Shown here in pieces: positions 15,341 through 23,962 of a stretch of DNA of 43,729 nucleotides. How positions within the stretch are numbered: position 1 is the first letter of the stretch; each line of letters begins with the position of its first letter. Source of the stretch: Herbaspirillum sp. Sphag64 (GTDB taxonomy: Bacteria > Pseudomonadota > Gammaproteobacteria > Burkholderiales > Burkholderiaceae_D); the NCBI RefSeq assembly GCF_014192645.1, contig NZ_JACHYE010000013.1:1-43729 (forward strand), given 5' to 3'. The position numbers were made by a program, and so were the translations under genes. Under the pieces are notes generated by a model. The model did not search any database. It was not told where the DNA came from and saw only the letters and a list, made by a program, of their open reading frames with translations.

Positions 15341-16990
15341 ATGGCCGATACCCCTATGGACCGCCGCGACTTCATTAAACTTTCTGGGACTGCCGTATTG
15401 GGTGTTGCCATGGCAGGCACATTTTCCAACGCTGCTGCAGTAACGCCGTCCTCTGTGAATTTTGACATCAACACCGCCTTCACCGATTTTATGAAGGGCA
15501 TCGGCGGCAGTGCCAGCGATGGCGGCGGCACCATCGAGTTTTCCGGACAAGATCCTATCGTGCGCAGTCATTTTCGTATCGCCTCCTGCATGGCGATTCC
15601 AGCCATGGGCGCAGCAGTCGGTGCGGCTGCCATCTGGAAGGAACGGACCGGCCAGGGACAAGATATCAAGGTTGATTTGCGCGAGGCAATGTACAACGTC
15701 AACCCATTGATGACCATCATCATGAGAAAGCGCATGGCCTTGGGTGTCGTGCCAGCAGATGATCCCATCGCCAGTCGGTTCTCATTTATACCGACGGTCA
15801 ATGGACACTGGTATCAGGCACCATTGGCGCTGGGAAATCCGGTGTCATTTGGTATATTTCCAACCAAGGATGATCGCCAGGTCACCATCACTGGCGTGTA
15901 TCCGCACCTGTTGGAGCGGGCCCTGAATCTACTCAATGCAGCGCCCAACCGTAAGGCGGTCGCCAGTGCTATCCGCCAATGGAAGGCGGATGATCTGGAT
16001 GCGGCCATGGAGCAACATCGGGTCATCGGTGCCATTCACCGTACCTCGGACGAATGGCTACGCCATCCACAAGGACAATATCTGTCGACAGTCCCGCTGA
16101 TCGAAATCGTGAAAGTTGGCGAATCCGATCCGGTCCCTTACACCCAAAATCCGACCCAGCCGCTCTCTGGAGTTCGCACACTGGCTCTCACCCATGTGAT
16201 TGCCGGCTCATGCGCTGCACGCACCTTAGCCGAATATGGCTCTGAAGTCCTCCATGTGGCCCGCGATCAAGCCTTCGAGCACGAGGGCCTGGTGACCGAT
16301 GTCAACGTCGGCATGCGTTCGACCTACATGGATCTGCGGCGGGCAGCCGATAGTCAGGCACTGGTTGCACTCCTGCCAAAAGCAGATGTCTTCATTGAAA
16401 GCTTCAGCGGTCGCAGTATTGAACGACTTGGATTTGGGGTCGAAGAAGTCGCCAAGCAACGTCCCGGCATCATCTATCTGTCGTTGCGTTGCTATGGCTG
16501 GGACGGCCCTTGGCGCGAACGCGCCGGCTTTGATATGGAAGGCGTGACAGTGTCAGGCTATACGATGGCCGAAGGTGGTCATCGTGGCGCGCAGTTTTCC
16601 GCGAACTACGGCGATGCTCAGAGCGAAAGCACAGTCACGCCCGCATTTCCTCCGACGCTGGTCATCAACGATTACATCGCAGGTTATCTGGGCGCAGCTG
16701 GTGTGATCGCCGCCTTGCGACGCCGCGCAACCGAGGGGGGCAGCTATCATGTGCGCATCAGTTTGACGCGTGCGGCTATGTGGTACCAGAGTCTGGGGAT
16801 TTTCGCCAATACTGATTTTGCACCCACACCAGCACAGATGATGGTGCCACCGGAGACCATCACACGCCACACCCCCTATGGTGAAATCCACCGTCTTGCG
16901 CCACTAGCGAAATTATCAGCCACCCCAGGGCGCTGGAGAGATCCTCTGGTGGCAGTACGCGGCGGCGACAAGCCAGAATGGGAGTCCTGA
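15341..16990 (+). CDS. CaiB/BaiF (family III) CoA-transferase-like protein with Tat signal
   Basis: This 549-residue protein starts MADTPMDRRDFIKLSGTAV, a textbook twin-arginine signal followed by a hydrophobic stretch to about residue 33. GGAG lies 7 bases before the ATG. Two family III CoA-transferase parts follow. Residues 70-250 resemble the latter half of the fold (AAIWKERTGQGQDIKVDLREAM), without the usual catalytic Asp. Residues 276-530 hold GVRTLALTHVIAGSCAARTLAEYGSEVLHV, IIYLSLRCYGWDGPWRERAGFD and VINDYIAGYLGAAGVIAALR. Asp444 aligns with catalytic Asp169 of CaiB (TADYFSG). CoA-transferases are cytoplasmic, so an export signal is very odd. It shares an operon with the next gene, an OprB-like porin (3-base gap). 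The real reaction is unknown. Confidence 0.82.
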   Translation: MADTPMDRRDFIKLSGTAVLGVAMAGTFSNAAAVTPSSVNFDINTAFTDFMKGIGGSASDGGGTIEFSGQDPIVRSHFRIASCMAIPAMGAAVGAAAIWKERTGQGQDIKVDLREAMYNVNPLMTIIMRKRMALGVVPADDPIASRFSFIPTVNGHWYQAPLALGNPVSFGIFPTKDDRQVTITGVYPHLLERALNLLNAAPNRKAVASAIRQWKADDLDAAMEQHRVIGAIHRTSDEWLRHPQGQYLSTVPLIEIVKVGESDPVPYTQNPTQPLSGVRTLALTHVIAGSCAARTLAEYGSEVLHVARDQAFEHEGLVTDVNVGMRSTYMDLRRAADSQALVALLPKADVFIESFSGRSIERLGFGVEEVAKQRPGIIYLSLRCYGWDGPWRERAGFDMEGVTVSGYTMAEGGHRGAQFSANYGDAQSESTVTPAFPPTLVINDYIAGYLGAAGVIAALRRRATEGGSYHVRISLTRAAMWYQSLGIFANTDFAPTPAQMMVPPETITRHTPYGEIHRLAPLAKLSATPGRWRDPLVAVRGGDKPEWES

Positions 16991-16993
16991 ACC

Positions 16994-18352
16994 ATGACCC
17001 GCACTCACCTGCCCCATCACCCGGTTCGTCTGCTTGCATTGACCACCATTATCGCGCCAGTTTGCTTCGGTGCTTTTGCCCAATCCACGACAGCGGTACC
17101 GAATGCAAACGATGCAGTCAATGTGGCCGCTACTACGGCACCATTGGCTGCCCCGACAAATGATGCAGAATCAGCCCATCCATCACTGCTAGATAACACG
17201 ATGTCGGCCAATGGAGATTTACTAGAAGACGCTTTGCCACACTCCGGTCATTTACGGCTGCCCACAATGATGGATCCCTGGTTTGCCTGGAAACGTGCGT
17301 TTCAGCAGGATACCGGCTTGTCGATCGGTGGTTCCTATCAACTGCTGGGGCAAAGCTACTCCAGCAGCCTGATTAACCAGAACAAGGCAGTCGGGAGCAA
17401 GCTGACGATCAATTTTTCTTACGCGCTGCTTAATGCGGGCAGGCCCGATGCGCTGGCATTCGACATGGCGGTAGAAGATCGTCGTCCCTTCGGTAACGAT
17501 CTGGCACCACTGCATGCCGGGCTATCAACGGGGTCGATGGTGCCAACCGCCGCCACCTATGGGCAATTCGATCTTGGTATCTCACAGGCCTATATCCGTC
17601 AAAACCTGTTCGATAACCAATTTCAATATACAGTCGGCAAAATCTTTGCGCCCAACTTCATCGATGCTTATCCGTTCTTTGACGATAACCGGCAATTCCT
17701 AAGTCAGGCATTTTCGACCAGCCCCACGATTGCCTCTCCGTTACGTGGCTTTGGTGCAGTCGCCGCCTGGTATCCAACCGAGCAGGGTGTGTATATCAAG
17801 CCCGGTATCTTCACCACGCACAGTGACGACACGGGTAGTACAGTTGGCGATTTCTTCAACAAGAACGAGCATTTCTACATGCTCGAAGCCGGCTGGAGCG
17901 GACAGGCCAAATCCGGAGTACCGATTCAGGCGCGTGGTCCCATGGATAGCGACAATATCCATCTGACCGGCTGGTATCGCGATCCACAGGAGGATGGAAC
18001 AGCACGCTCCTACGGTGCGGCATTCAATGCCAACTTCATGGCAGGAGATAACCTGATGTGGTTTACCCGTGCCGGCTGGTCCACCGGATGGGCCATTGAT
18101 CGTGCGGTATCGGTTGGCATCGGCTGGCGTCCAACCGAGCATTATTCGGATCTGTTTGGCCTCGCCACTGGCTGGATAAGGCCGACCAACGAGGCATTGC
18201 GTACGCAGACGGTGACAGAACTTTTCTATCGCTACATGGTCACGCCCAACCTCGCCATCACGCCCGACCTTCAATATATTCAACGACCACCACTGGCACC
18301 TGGCAGAAGTGAATTATGGGTGTTGAGCCTGAGAGCACGGATCACTTTCTGA
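16994..18352 (+). CDS. OprB-family carbohydrate-selective porin-like protein
   Basis: This 452-residue outer-membrane beta-barrel has a Sec signal peptide (about 1-31, ending GAFAQS). An Ala/Thr/Asn-rich stretch of about 60 residues follows, and then barrel sequence with alternating aromatic strands. The C-terminus ends in Phe (LWVLSLRARITF), as required for BAM-mediated insertion. Family blocks include PTEHYSDLFGLATGWIRPTNEALRTQT, YRYMVTPNLAITPDLQYIQRPP and GYDAYPFFDDN-type segments. It is expected to admit sugars or other small polar solutes. It begins 3 bases after the CaiB-like gene, within whose end lies GGGAG, so the two form an operon. The partnership suggests uptake of a substrate that the exported partner then handles (inference). 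Confidence 0.85.
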   Translation: MTRTHLPHHPVRLLALTTIIAPVCFGAFAQSTTAVPNANDAVNVAATTAPLAAPTNDAESAHPSLLDNTMSANGDLLEDALPHSGHLRLPTMMDPWFAWKRAFQQDTGLSIGGSYQLLGQSYSSSLINQNKAVGSKLTINFSYALLNAGRPDALAFDMAVEDRRPFGNDLAPLHAGLSTGSMVPTAATYGQFDLGISQAYIRQNLFDNQFQYTVGKIFAPNFIDAYPFFDDNRQFLSQAFSTSPTIASPLRGFGAVAAWYPTEQGVYIKPGIFTTHSDDTGSTVGDFFNKNEHFYMLEAGWSGQAKSGVPIQARGPMDSDNIHLTGWYRDPQEDGTARSYGAAFNANFMAGDNLMWFTRAGWSTGWAIDRAVSVGIGWRPTEHYSDLFGLATGWIRPTNEALRTQTVTELFYRYMVTPNLAITPDLQYIQRPPLAPGRSELWVLSLRARITF

Positions 18353-18376
18353 TTTTCTGAATCTGAGTGCGCGGTA

Positions 18377-18411
18377 CTATCGACCAGACACAACATCAGT
18401 CTGGTCGGTAG
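18377..18411. terminator. Strong stem-loop between convergent genes
   Basis: A 13-bp stem (18377-18389 with 18399-18411, one G-U pair) with a 9-base loop fills the gap between the porin and gamma-glutamyltransferase stops. No T-run follows on either strand, so it may be an intrinsic or RNA-stabilising hairpin serving both genes. Confidence 0.6.
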
Positions 18412-18427
18412 CAGGATCAGATGTGCC

Positions 18428-20044
18428 TCACCATGCTGCCACACAGCCATCGGTACGTGGCTCGGTACCACCGCACAGCACGCCATGCTGATCTCGCCAG
18501 ATAATCTGACCACGCCCGAAGCCAAGCTGGTTGCCTGACCAACTGAGCGCATGTCCCAGACCCGCCGGCCCCAATGCGCGAAACAGATGCTCAGCCGTCG
18601 CGTGTTCAATGCTGACCTTGTTGCCACTCTCCCATTCCCAACGCGGCGCATCCAGTGAGGCTTGCGGATTGAGGCCAAAATCGACCGTGTTCATCACCAT
18701 CTGCACATGGCCTTGCGGCTGCATGAAGCCACCCATTACGCCGAAAGGTCCCACGGCCTGACCGTCCCTGGTCAGGAAGCCCGGAATGATGGTGTGATAA
18801 GGACGTTTACCCGGTGCCAGACAGTTCGGATGATCTGCATCGAGCGTGAAATTGTTACCCCGGTTATGCAAGGCGATACCGGTTCCCGGTACCACCAGAC
18901 CCGAGCCAAAGCCCATGTAATTGCTCTGGATGAAGGACACCATATTGCCGTCTTCATCGGCGGTACACAGATAAACCGTACCACCACGCGACGGCTCACC
19001 GGCCGAAGGCAGTCTGGCGTGGCTGCCGATCAACTTGCGACGCTCATCGGCATACGCCTCTGACAACATATCCTCCACCGATACCCGCATGTGTCCTTGA
19101 TCAGCAATATGCGCGAGACCATCGGCATAGGCCAGCTTGATGGCCTCGATCTGACGATGATAGGTCAGCACCGTATCGCGCTCACTGAAATCAAAGCCCT
19201 TCAACAGATTCAATGCCAGCAATGCCACCAGACCATGACCATTAGGCGGAATTTCCCAGACGTCATAGCCACGATAATTGGCACGGATCGGCTCCACCCA
19301 TTGCGGGCGGAAATTGGCCAGATCGCTCTGCTCCATATAGCCCCCCGCCGCACGGATGAAGGCCGCAGTCTTCTCGGCCAGTGCTCCTCGGTAAAAACTG
19401 TGGGCATTGTCTGCAGCAATGCTGCTTAAGGTCGCAGCATGGCCCGGTGCCTTCCAGATTTCACCCGCCCGTGGTGCACGACCATCAATGCCAAAGGTAT
19501 CGAACCAGGAGGCGAAGTAGCTTTCCTTGAACTCCCGCGTGAAATTTTTGTAGGCCTGCTCCCAGGCCACCGCGACCATCGGCGAGACCGGAAAGCCCTG
19601 CTCGGCCAATGCGATTGCGCCCGCCATCGAGCGCGGCAACGGCAAGCGCCCAAAACGCTCCGCCATCGCCGCCCAGGCCGATGGCGTACCCGGTACAGTC
19701 ACCGGCAAAGCACCATATTTCGGCACGCTCTTGTGGCCGGCAGCGCTGAGCGCCTGTTGCGAGATCGACATCGGTGCAGGACCACTGGCATTGAGGCCGT
19801 GCAGTTTTCCTTGATGCCAGATCAGCGCAAAGGCATCGCCGCCAATGCCGTTAGCGGTCGGCTCCACGACCGTCAATGCGGCAGCTGCGGCAATGGCAGC
19901 ATCAATGGCGTTACCACCGGCCTGCAATACCTGCAGCCCGGCCTGTGCAGCCAGCGGCTGGGAAGTTGCCACCATACCACGCCGGGCAAAGACCGCACTA
20001 CGACGTGAGGCATAAGGATAGTGATTGGAATTGAAGTTGGGCAT
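18428..20044 (-). CDS. Gamma-glutamyltransferase family protein
   Basis: This 538-residue enzyme belongs to the N-terminal nucleophile hydrolases. The proenzyme is cleaved before a Thr, here Thr356 in SRGGTVYLCTADEDGN, to give large and small subunits. Other family blocks are MVATSQPLAAQAGLQVLQAGGNAIDAA, VVEPTANGIGGDAF, PVTVPGTPSAWAAM and GLVVPGTGIALHNRG. There is no signal peptide, so it is probably cytoplasmic, like the shorter YwrD-type enzymes rather than periplasmic E. coli Ggt. It follows the peptide ABC importer genes by about 60 bases on the same strand. The context suggests hydrolysis of imported gamma-glutamyl compounds, for example glutathione (inference). Conserved Arg/Asp ligands of the alpha-glutamyl group were not individually mapped. 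Confidence 0.9.
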   Translation of the reverse strand: MPNFNSNHYPYASRRSAVFARRGMVATSQPLAAQAGLQVLQAGGNAIDAAIAAAAALTVVEPTANGIGGDAFALIWHQGKLHGLNASGPAPMSISQQALSAAGHKSVPKYGALPVTVPGTPSAWAAMAERFGRLPLPRSMAGAIALAEQGFPVSPMVAVAWEQAYKNFTREFKESYFASWFDTFGIDGRAPRAGEIWKAPGHAATLSSIAADNAHSFYRGALAEKTAAFIRAAGGYMEQSDLANFRPQWVEPIRANYRGYDVWEIPPNGHGLVALLALNLLKGFDFSERDTVLTYHRQIEAIKLAYADGLAHIADQGHMRVSVEDMLSEAYADERRKLIGSHARLPSAGEPSRGGTVYLCTADEDGNMVSFIQSNYMGFGSGLVVPGTGIALHNRGNNFTLDADHPNCLAPGKRPYHTIIPGFLTRDGQAVGPFGVMGGFMQPQGHVQMVMNTVDFGLNPQASLDAPRWEWESGNKVSIEHATAEHLFRALGPAGLGHALSWSGNQLGFGRGQIIWRDQHGVLCGGTEPRTDGCVAAW

Positions 20045-20104
20045 GAGCAGCTTTCTGTAAAGCGAACCTGAAAAAATAAGTAACGAGTGAAAGGGACAAT
20101 CACC

Positions 20105-21061
20105 TCAGCGGTATAAATGGCAGGCCACGAACTCCCCTGGTGCCGTTTCGATCTGCGGTGGCGCCTCGGTCTCACAGATTTTCATGCAGGCCACGCAACG
20201 CGGATGAAAATGGCAACCAGCCGGCGGCGCCGCCGGATTGGGCGCAGCTCCACTGAGGATGATACGTTCCCGCACCTCATCGGGATGCTCACGCGGTATC
20301 GCCGACAATAATGCCCGCGCATACGGATGTTTGGGTGTGCGGTAAATATGTTCGCGACTGCCATACTCCACCATGCGCCCTAAATACATCACACCGATGC
20401 TGTCACTCATGTGGCGGATCACCGCCAGATCATGCGAGATAAACAGATAGGTCAGTGCAAATTCACGCTGCAAATCCTGCAACAGATTCAGAATCTGCGC
20501 CTGAATCGATATATCCAGCGCTGATACTGCTTCATCGGCCACCACCAGCTTAGGGCGCGTAATGACCGCACGGGCAATGCCGACACGCTGTCGCTGGCCT
20601 CCTGAGAACTCGTGCGGATGGCGGCTTGCATAGGTCTGGCTCAAGCCAACCACATCCAGCATCTCGGCTACCTTGCGCCGGCGCGCGGCGCGATCAAACA
20701 GGTCATGCACGATCAACGGCTCTTCCAGTAGCTCGCCTATCGTCATACGCGGGTTAAGCGAGGCGAATGGGTCCTGAAAAATCATCTGCATATGCCGTCG
20801 TGTACGGCGTAAAGCACCAGCCGACAAGCCGCACAATTCTTCACCCATGAAGCGCACGCTTCCAGCGGTTGGCTCTATCAGTCGCAACACACTGCGTCCG
20901 GTCGTCGACTTGCCGCACCCGGATTCGCCGACCAGACCGAGTGTCTTGCCCTCGTCGAGCGTAAAGGACACATCATCAACCGCCTTGACCGGTGCCGCAC
21001 CGCGCTTGCCGGTGAAATATTTCCGCAGTCCGCTCACCTGCAATAAGTTTGAATTCGCCAT
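20105..21061 (-). CDS. Peptide ABC transporter ATP-binding protein (DppF/OppF-like)
   Basis: This is the second ATPase subunit of the oligopeptide importer encoded here. The 318-residue form starts MANSNLLQVSGLRKYF (the open frame reaches further upstream but overlaps the preceding gene). It has Walker [11 protein letters not shown]-loop MIFQDPFASLNPRMT, signature FSGGQRQRVGIARA, Walker B LVVADEAVSALDIS and H-loop LFISHDLAVIRH. The C-terminal oligopeptide domain ends with CHFHPRCVACMKICETEAP, the Cys cluster usual for DppF/OppF. It lies 14 bases after the DppD-like gene and is followed by the gamma-glutamyltransferase. Confidence 0.92.
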   Translation of the reverse strand: MANSNLLQVSGLRKYFTGKRGAAPVKAVDDVSFTLDEGKTLGLVGESGCGKSTTGRSVLRLIEPTAGSVRFMGEELCGLSAGALRRTRRHMQMIFQDPFASLNPRMTIGELLEEPLIVHDLFDRAARRRKVAEMLDVVGLSQTYASRHPHEFSGGQRQRVGIARAVITRPKLVVADEAVSALDISIQAQILNLLQDLQREFALTYLFISHDLAVIRHMSDSIGVMYLGRMVEYGSREHIYRTPKHPYARALLSAIPREHPDEVRERIILSGAAPNPAAPPAGCHFHPRCVACMKICETEAPPQIETAPGEFVACHLYR

Positions 21062-21075
21062 GCTTGTCTCGATCC

Positions 21076-22056
21076 TTAACAGGGGTACCAGCAACGTACA
21101 AGATGTTCCGACACGGGAAGATCAACCGGTTTCAGTTCTGGGGCATCAGTCCGGCAACGCTCCTGCACCTGCGCACAGCGCGCCGCGAAGCGACAACCTG
21201 AAGTCACCGATCCTGGCAGAGGGACAGCACCTGGAATCGCCGTCAGTGGCATCCCCGGCTCAGCATCCAGTGCCGGCCGCGCCAGCATCAATGCGCGCGT
21301 GTAGGGATGCGCAGGCGCATCAAACAGTGCACGTACGGTACTTTGCTCGACGACCTGCCCGGCATACATCACCACCACGCGTTCGCACATTTCCGCGACC
21401 ACGCCGAGGTCATGGGTAATGAGCAGGATGGCCGTGCCACGTTCTTCTCCGAGCTTGCGCATCAACGCCAGAATCTGCGCCTGAATCGTCACATCCAGCG
21501 CCGTCGTCGGCTCATCACAGATCAATAGCGCCGGACGACAGAGCAAGGCCATGGCAATCATCACGCGTTGTCGCATGCCGCCCGATAATTGGTGCGGATA
21601 CGCCTCCAGCAATTGTTCTGGCCGGGACAACCCGACCTGCTGCAGCATGACAAGGACTTGCTCATTGATCTCCTGAGGTGTCAGATCGGTGTGAATTTCC
21701 AGCATCTCCCGGCACTGCTTGCCAATCCGGTGCAAAGGATTGAGCGAGGTCATCGGTTCCTGAAAGATCATCGCGATATCGTTACCACGCATGCCGCGCA
21801 AGCTGGCCTCATCCACCTGCAGCAAGTCGCACGCCGAGCCATTGCCGTTCCAGCGAATCCTGCCACCGAGGCGCACCTGGCTGGTCTTGGGGAACAAACG
21901 CAAGATCGATAAGGCAGTCACGCTTTTGCCGCAGCCGGACTCTCCCAGCAGGCCAACAATTTCATTCGCCCCCACACGCAAGGACACATCATCGACGGGT
22001 ACCACTGACTTGCCATTGCTGACAAACTCGACACGCAGATTGCTGACTTCCAACAT
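21076..22056 (-). CDS. Peptide ABC transporter ATP-binding protein (DppD/OppD-like)
   Basis: This is the first ATPase subunit of the peptide importer, 326 residues from the ATG that follows GAGGA by about 10 bases; a TTG 33 bases upstream is the alternative. It has Walker [11 protein letters not shown]-loop [15 protein letters not shown], signature [14 protein letters not shown], Walker [15 protein letters not shown] and H-loop [13 protein letters not shown]. The C-terminal Cys-rich segment [19 protein letters not shown] is typical of the DppD/OppD group. The gene sits between the permease genes and the partner ATPase gene with short spacing, so it belongs to one operon. Confidence 0.92.
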   Translation of the reverse strand: MLEVSNLRVEFVSNGKSVVPVDDVSLRVGANEIVGLLGESGCGKSVTALSILRLFPKTSQVRLGGRIRWNGNGSACDLLQVDEASLRGMRGNDIAMIFQEPMTSLNPLHRIGKQCREMLEIHTDLTPQEINEQVLVMLQQVGLSRPEQLLEAYPHQLSGGMRQRVMIAMALLCRPALLICDEPTTALDVTIQAQILALMRKLGEERGTAILLITHDLGVVAEMCERVVVMYAGQVVEQSTVRALFDAPAHPYTRALMLARPALDAEPGMPLTAIPGAVPLPGSVTSGCRFAARCAQVQERCRTDAPELKPVDLPVSEHLVRCWYPC

Positions 22057-22085
22057 GGCTATTTCATCCTCAACGCAACATTGAC

Positions 22086-22973
22086 TCAACGATGTAACTT
22101 CGGATCGAACACTTCCCGTACCCCATCACCGAGCAGGTTGAAGCCCAGCACCACCAGAAAGATCGCCACGCCGGGCCACAATGCCAGCGTCGGATTGGTA
22201 TTGAGATAGGCTTGCGCAATATGCAGCATGGAACCCCAACTCGGATCCTCGGCCCGCGCTCCCAGCCCGAGATAAGACAAACCAGCCTCTGCAATGATGG
22301 CCGAACCCATGGCAAAGGTCGCCTGAATCACGAGTGGTGCCATCGCGTTGGGCAGGATATAGCGCCACATGATGCGGATCGGTCCAGCCCCTACTGCCCG
22401 CGCCGCCATCACGTATTCCAGATTGCGAATGCTCATTGCCTGACCACGCGCCAGACGGATAAAGGCAGGTGTAAAGCCAATCCCGACCGCCACCATCGCA
22501 TTGATGAACCCGCCTCCCAGCGCTGCCGCCAGCGCCAGGGCCAGAATCAGCGATGGAAACGCCTGCAACGCATCGACCACGCGCATGACCACCCATTCAT
22601 CCCAAAGGCCACCGAAGTAACCACTGGCAATACCAATTGGCACACCCAGACAGAAGGCCAGACCAACCGCAATCAATGCCGCCTCCAGTGAAATGCGCGC
22701 ACCGAACAGCATGCGCGAATAAATATCTCGCCCCAGATCATCGGTACCCAGCCAGTGCTGTGCTGAAGGGGTCGCCAGCAGATTGCTGTAATCCTGATCG
22801 AAGATGGGATCGTGGGTCGCCAGCCACGGTGCAAGTAACGCCAGCAATATCAGCAACACGATGATGGCTGCCCCCAGCAAGGCCAGATGATTGCCTGCGA
22901 AACGCCGCAAGCCAGTAAATCGCGCGCGTTGAGGCAGGGTCGGAGTGGCAACAGCCGGTGTAGTGTGATCCAT
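22086..22973 (-). CDS. Peptide ABC transporter permease (DppC-like)
   Basis: This 295-residue inner-membrane permease is of the OppC/DppC type, with a basic N-terminus, one signal-anchor helix and about five further helices. Family markers are PSAQHWLGTDDLGRDIYSRMLFGARISLEAAL, the EAA-like loop GAGPIRIMWRYILPNAMAPLV, and GLSYLGLGARAEDPSWGSML. The ATG at 22973 follows AGGG with good spacing; a GTG 6 bases upstream is possible. It starts 10 bases after the DppB-like stop and pairs with that permease as a heterodimer. Confidence 0.92.
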   Translation of the reverse strand: MDHTTPAVATPTLPQRARFTGLRRFAGNHLALLGAAIIVLLILLALLAPWLATHDPIFDQDYSNLLATPSAQHWLGTDDLGRDIYSRMLFGARISLEAALIAVGLAFCLGVPIGIASGYFGGLWDEWVVMRVVDALQAFPSLILALALAAALGGGFINAMVAVGIGFTPAFIRLARGQAMSIRNLEYVMAARAVGAGPIRIMWRYILPNAMAPLVIQATFAMGSAIIAEAGLSYLGLGARAEDPSWGSMLHIAQAYLNTNPTLALWPGVAIFLVVLGFNLLGDGVREVFDPKLHR

Positions 22974-22982
22974 CGCCACGCC

Positions 22983-23954
22983 CTATTCCGAAACAGTCTG
23001 GCTGATACGTGGGTCGACCAGCGCATACAGGACATCGACCAGCAAATTGACCAGCACCACCATCAACGCAGCAGCCAGCACGCCACCTTGCACCATGATG
23101 TAGTCACGCTGAAAGATGGCATCGACGATCATCTTGCCCATCCCCGGCAAGCCAAAAATGCTCTCTGTAATCACCAGCCCACCCAGCAGGCCGGACACCA
23201 TCAGACCACTGGCAGTCAGCACCGGGATCAAGGCATTGCGCAAGGCGTGTCCCAACACCACTTGCCAGTCCGTCAGCCCTTTAGAGAAGGCGGTACGGAT
23301 AAAGTCTTCATTGAGTACCTCCAGCAGACTGCTGCGCACCATGCGCATCAGAATCGCCGATTCGCGCAGACCAGTCGCCAGTATCGGCATGCACATCGCA
23401 GCCAGATTACCGCGCCAGTCCTGCCACAACGGTACGTAGCCGGAGGCAGGCAGCCAGCCGAGCTTGACCGCAAACAGCACGATAAACATCATGCCCAGCC
23501 AGAAGTGCGGTACCGACATCCCAAACAAGGCCACGACGGTACTGAAGAAATTAGCAACACTGCGTGGCCGGGCTGCGGCCACAATCCCGGCCGGCACCGC
23601 AATCAGGATAGCCACCACAAAACTGCCCAACGCCAGTTCCAGCGTGACTGGCAAACGCTGCAGCAACACCTCCATCACCGGTGTGTGGTCAATGAAGGAG
23701 CGCCCCAGATCACCATGCAGTACGCCGCCCAGCCAATGCGCGTATTGCAGATACAAAGGATCATCCAGACCGAGTTGGGCACGCAGCGCTTGGGCTGCCT
23801 CCGGCGTTGCTTCCTGGCCCAGAATGGCAGTCACCGGGTCACCCGGCAACATCGCCAGTAGCGAAAAGATCATCACGCTCACCAGCAACAGCGTCGGAAT
23901 GACCAGCAGCACACGTTTGAATAGCGGGGAAAGAATTGCCATGGCCAGCTTCAT
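22983..23954 (-). CDS. Peptide ABC transporter permease (DppB-like)
   Basis: This 323-residue inner-membrane permease is of the OppB/DppB type. It starts FKRVLLVIPTLLLVSVMIFSLL and continues with LPGDPVTAILGQEATPE, a common periplasmic loop of the family. The ATPase-docking loop is VVLGHALRNALIPVLT, and LVITESIFGLPGMGKMIVDA is a further marker. AGGATCCTGA directly precedes the ATG. It starts 8 bases after the binding-protein gene, which is unusually close for a gene pair with such unequal expected expression, since binding proteins are normally made in excess. Confidence 0.93.
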   Translation of the reverse strand: MKLAMAILSPLFKRVLLVIPTLLLVSVMIFSLLAMLPGDPVTAILGQEATPEAAQALRAQLGLDDPLYLQYAHWLGGVLHGDLGRSFIDHTPVMEVLLQRLPVTLELALGSFVVAILIAVPAGIVAAARPRSVANFFSTVVALFGMSVPHFWLGMMFIVLFAVKLGWLPASGYVPLWQDWRGNLAAMCMPILATGLRESAILMRMVRSSLLEVLNEDFIRTAFSKGLTDWQVVLGHALRNALIPVLTASGLMVSGLLGGLVITESIFGLPGMGKMIVDAIFQRDYIMVQGGVLAAALMVVLVNLLVDVLYALVDPRISQTVSE

Positions 23955-23962
23955 TCAGGATC

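Noticed and set aside
22887..23861. Long open frame of 324 codons on the plus strand
   Set aside because: Antisense to the DppB permease gene; the translation is His/Gln-rich low complexity with no domain.
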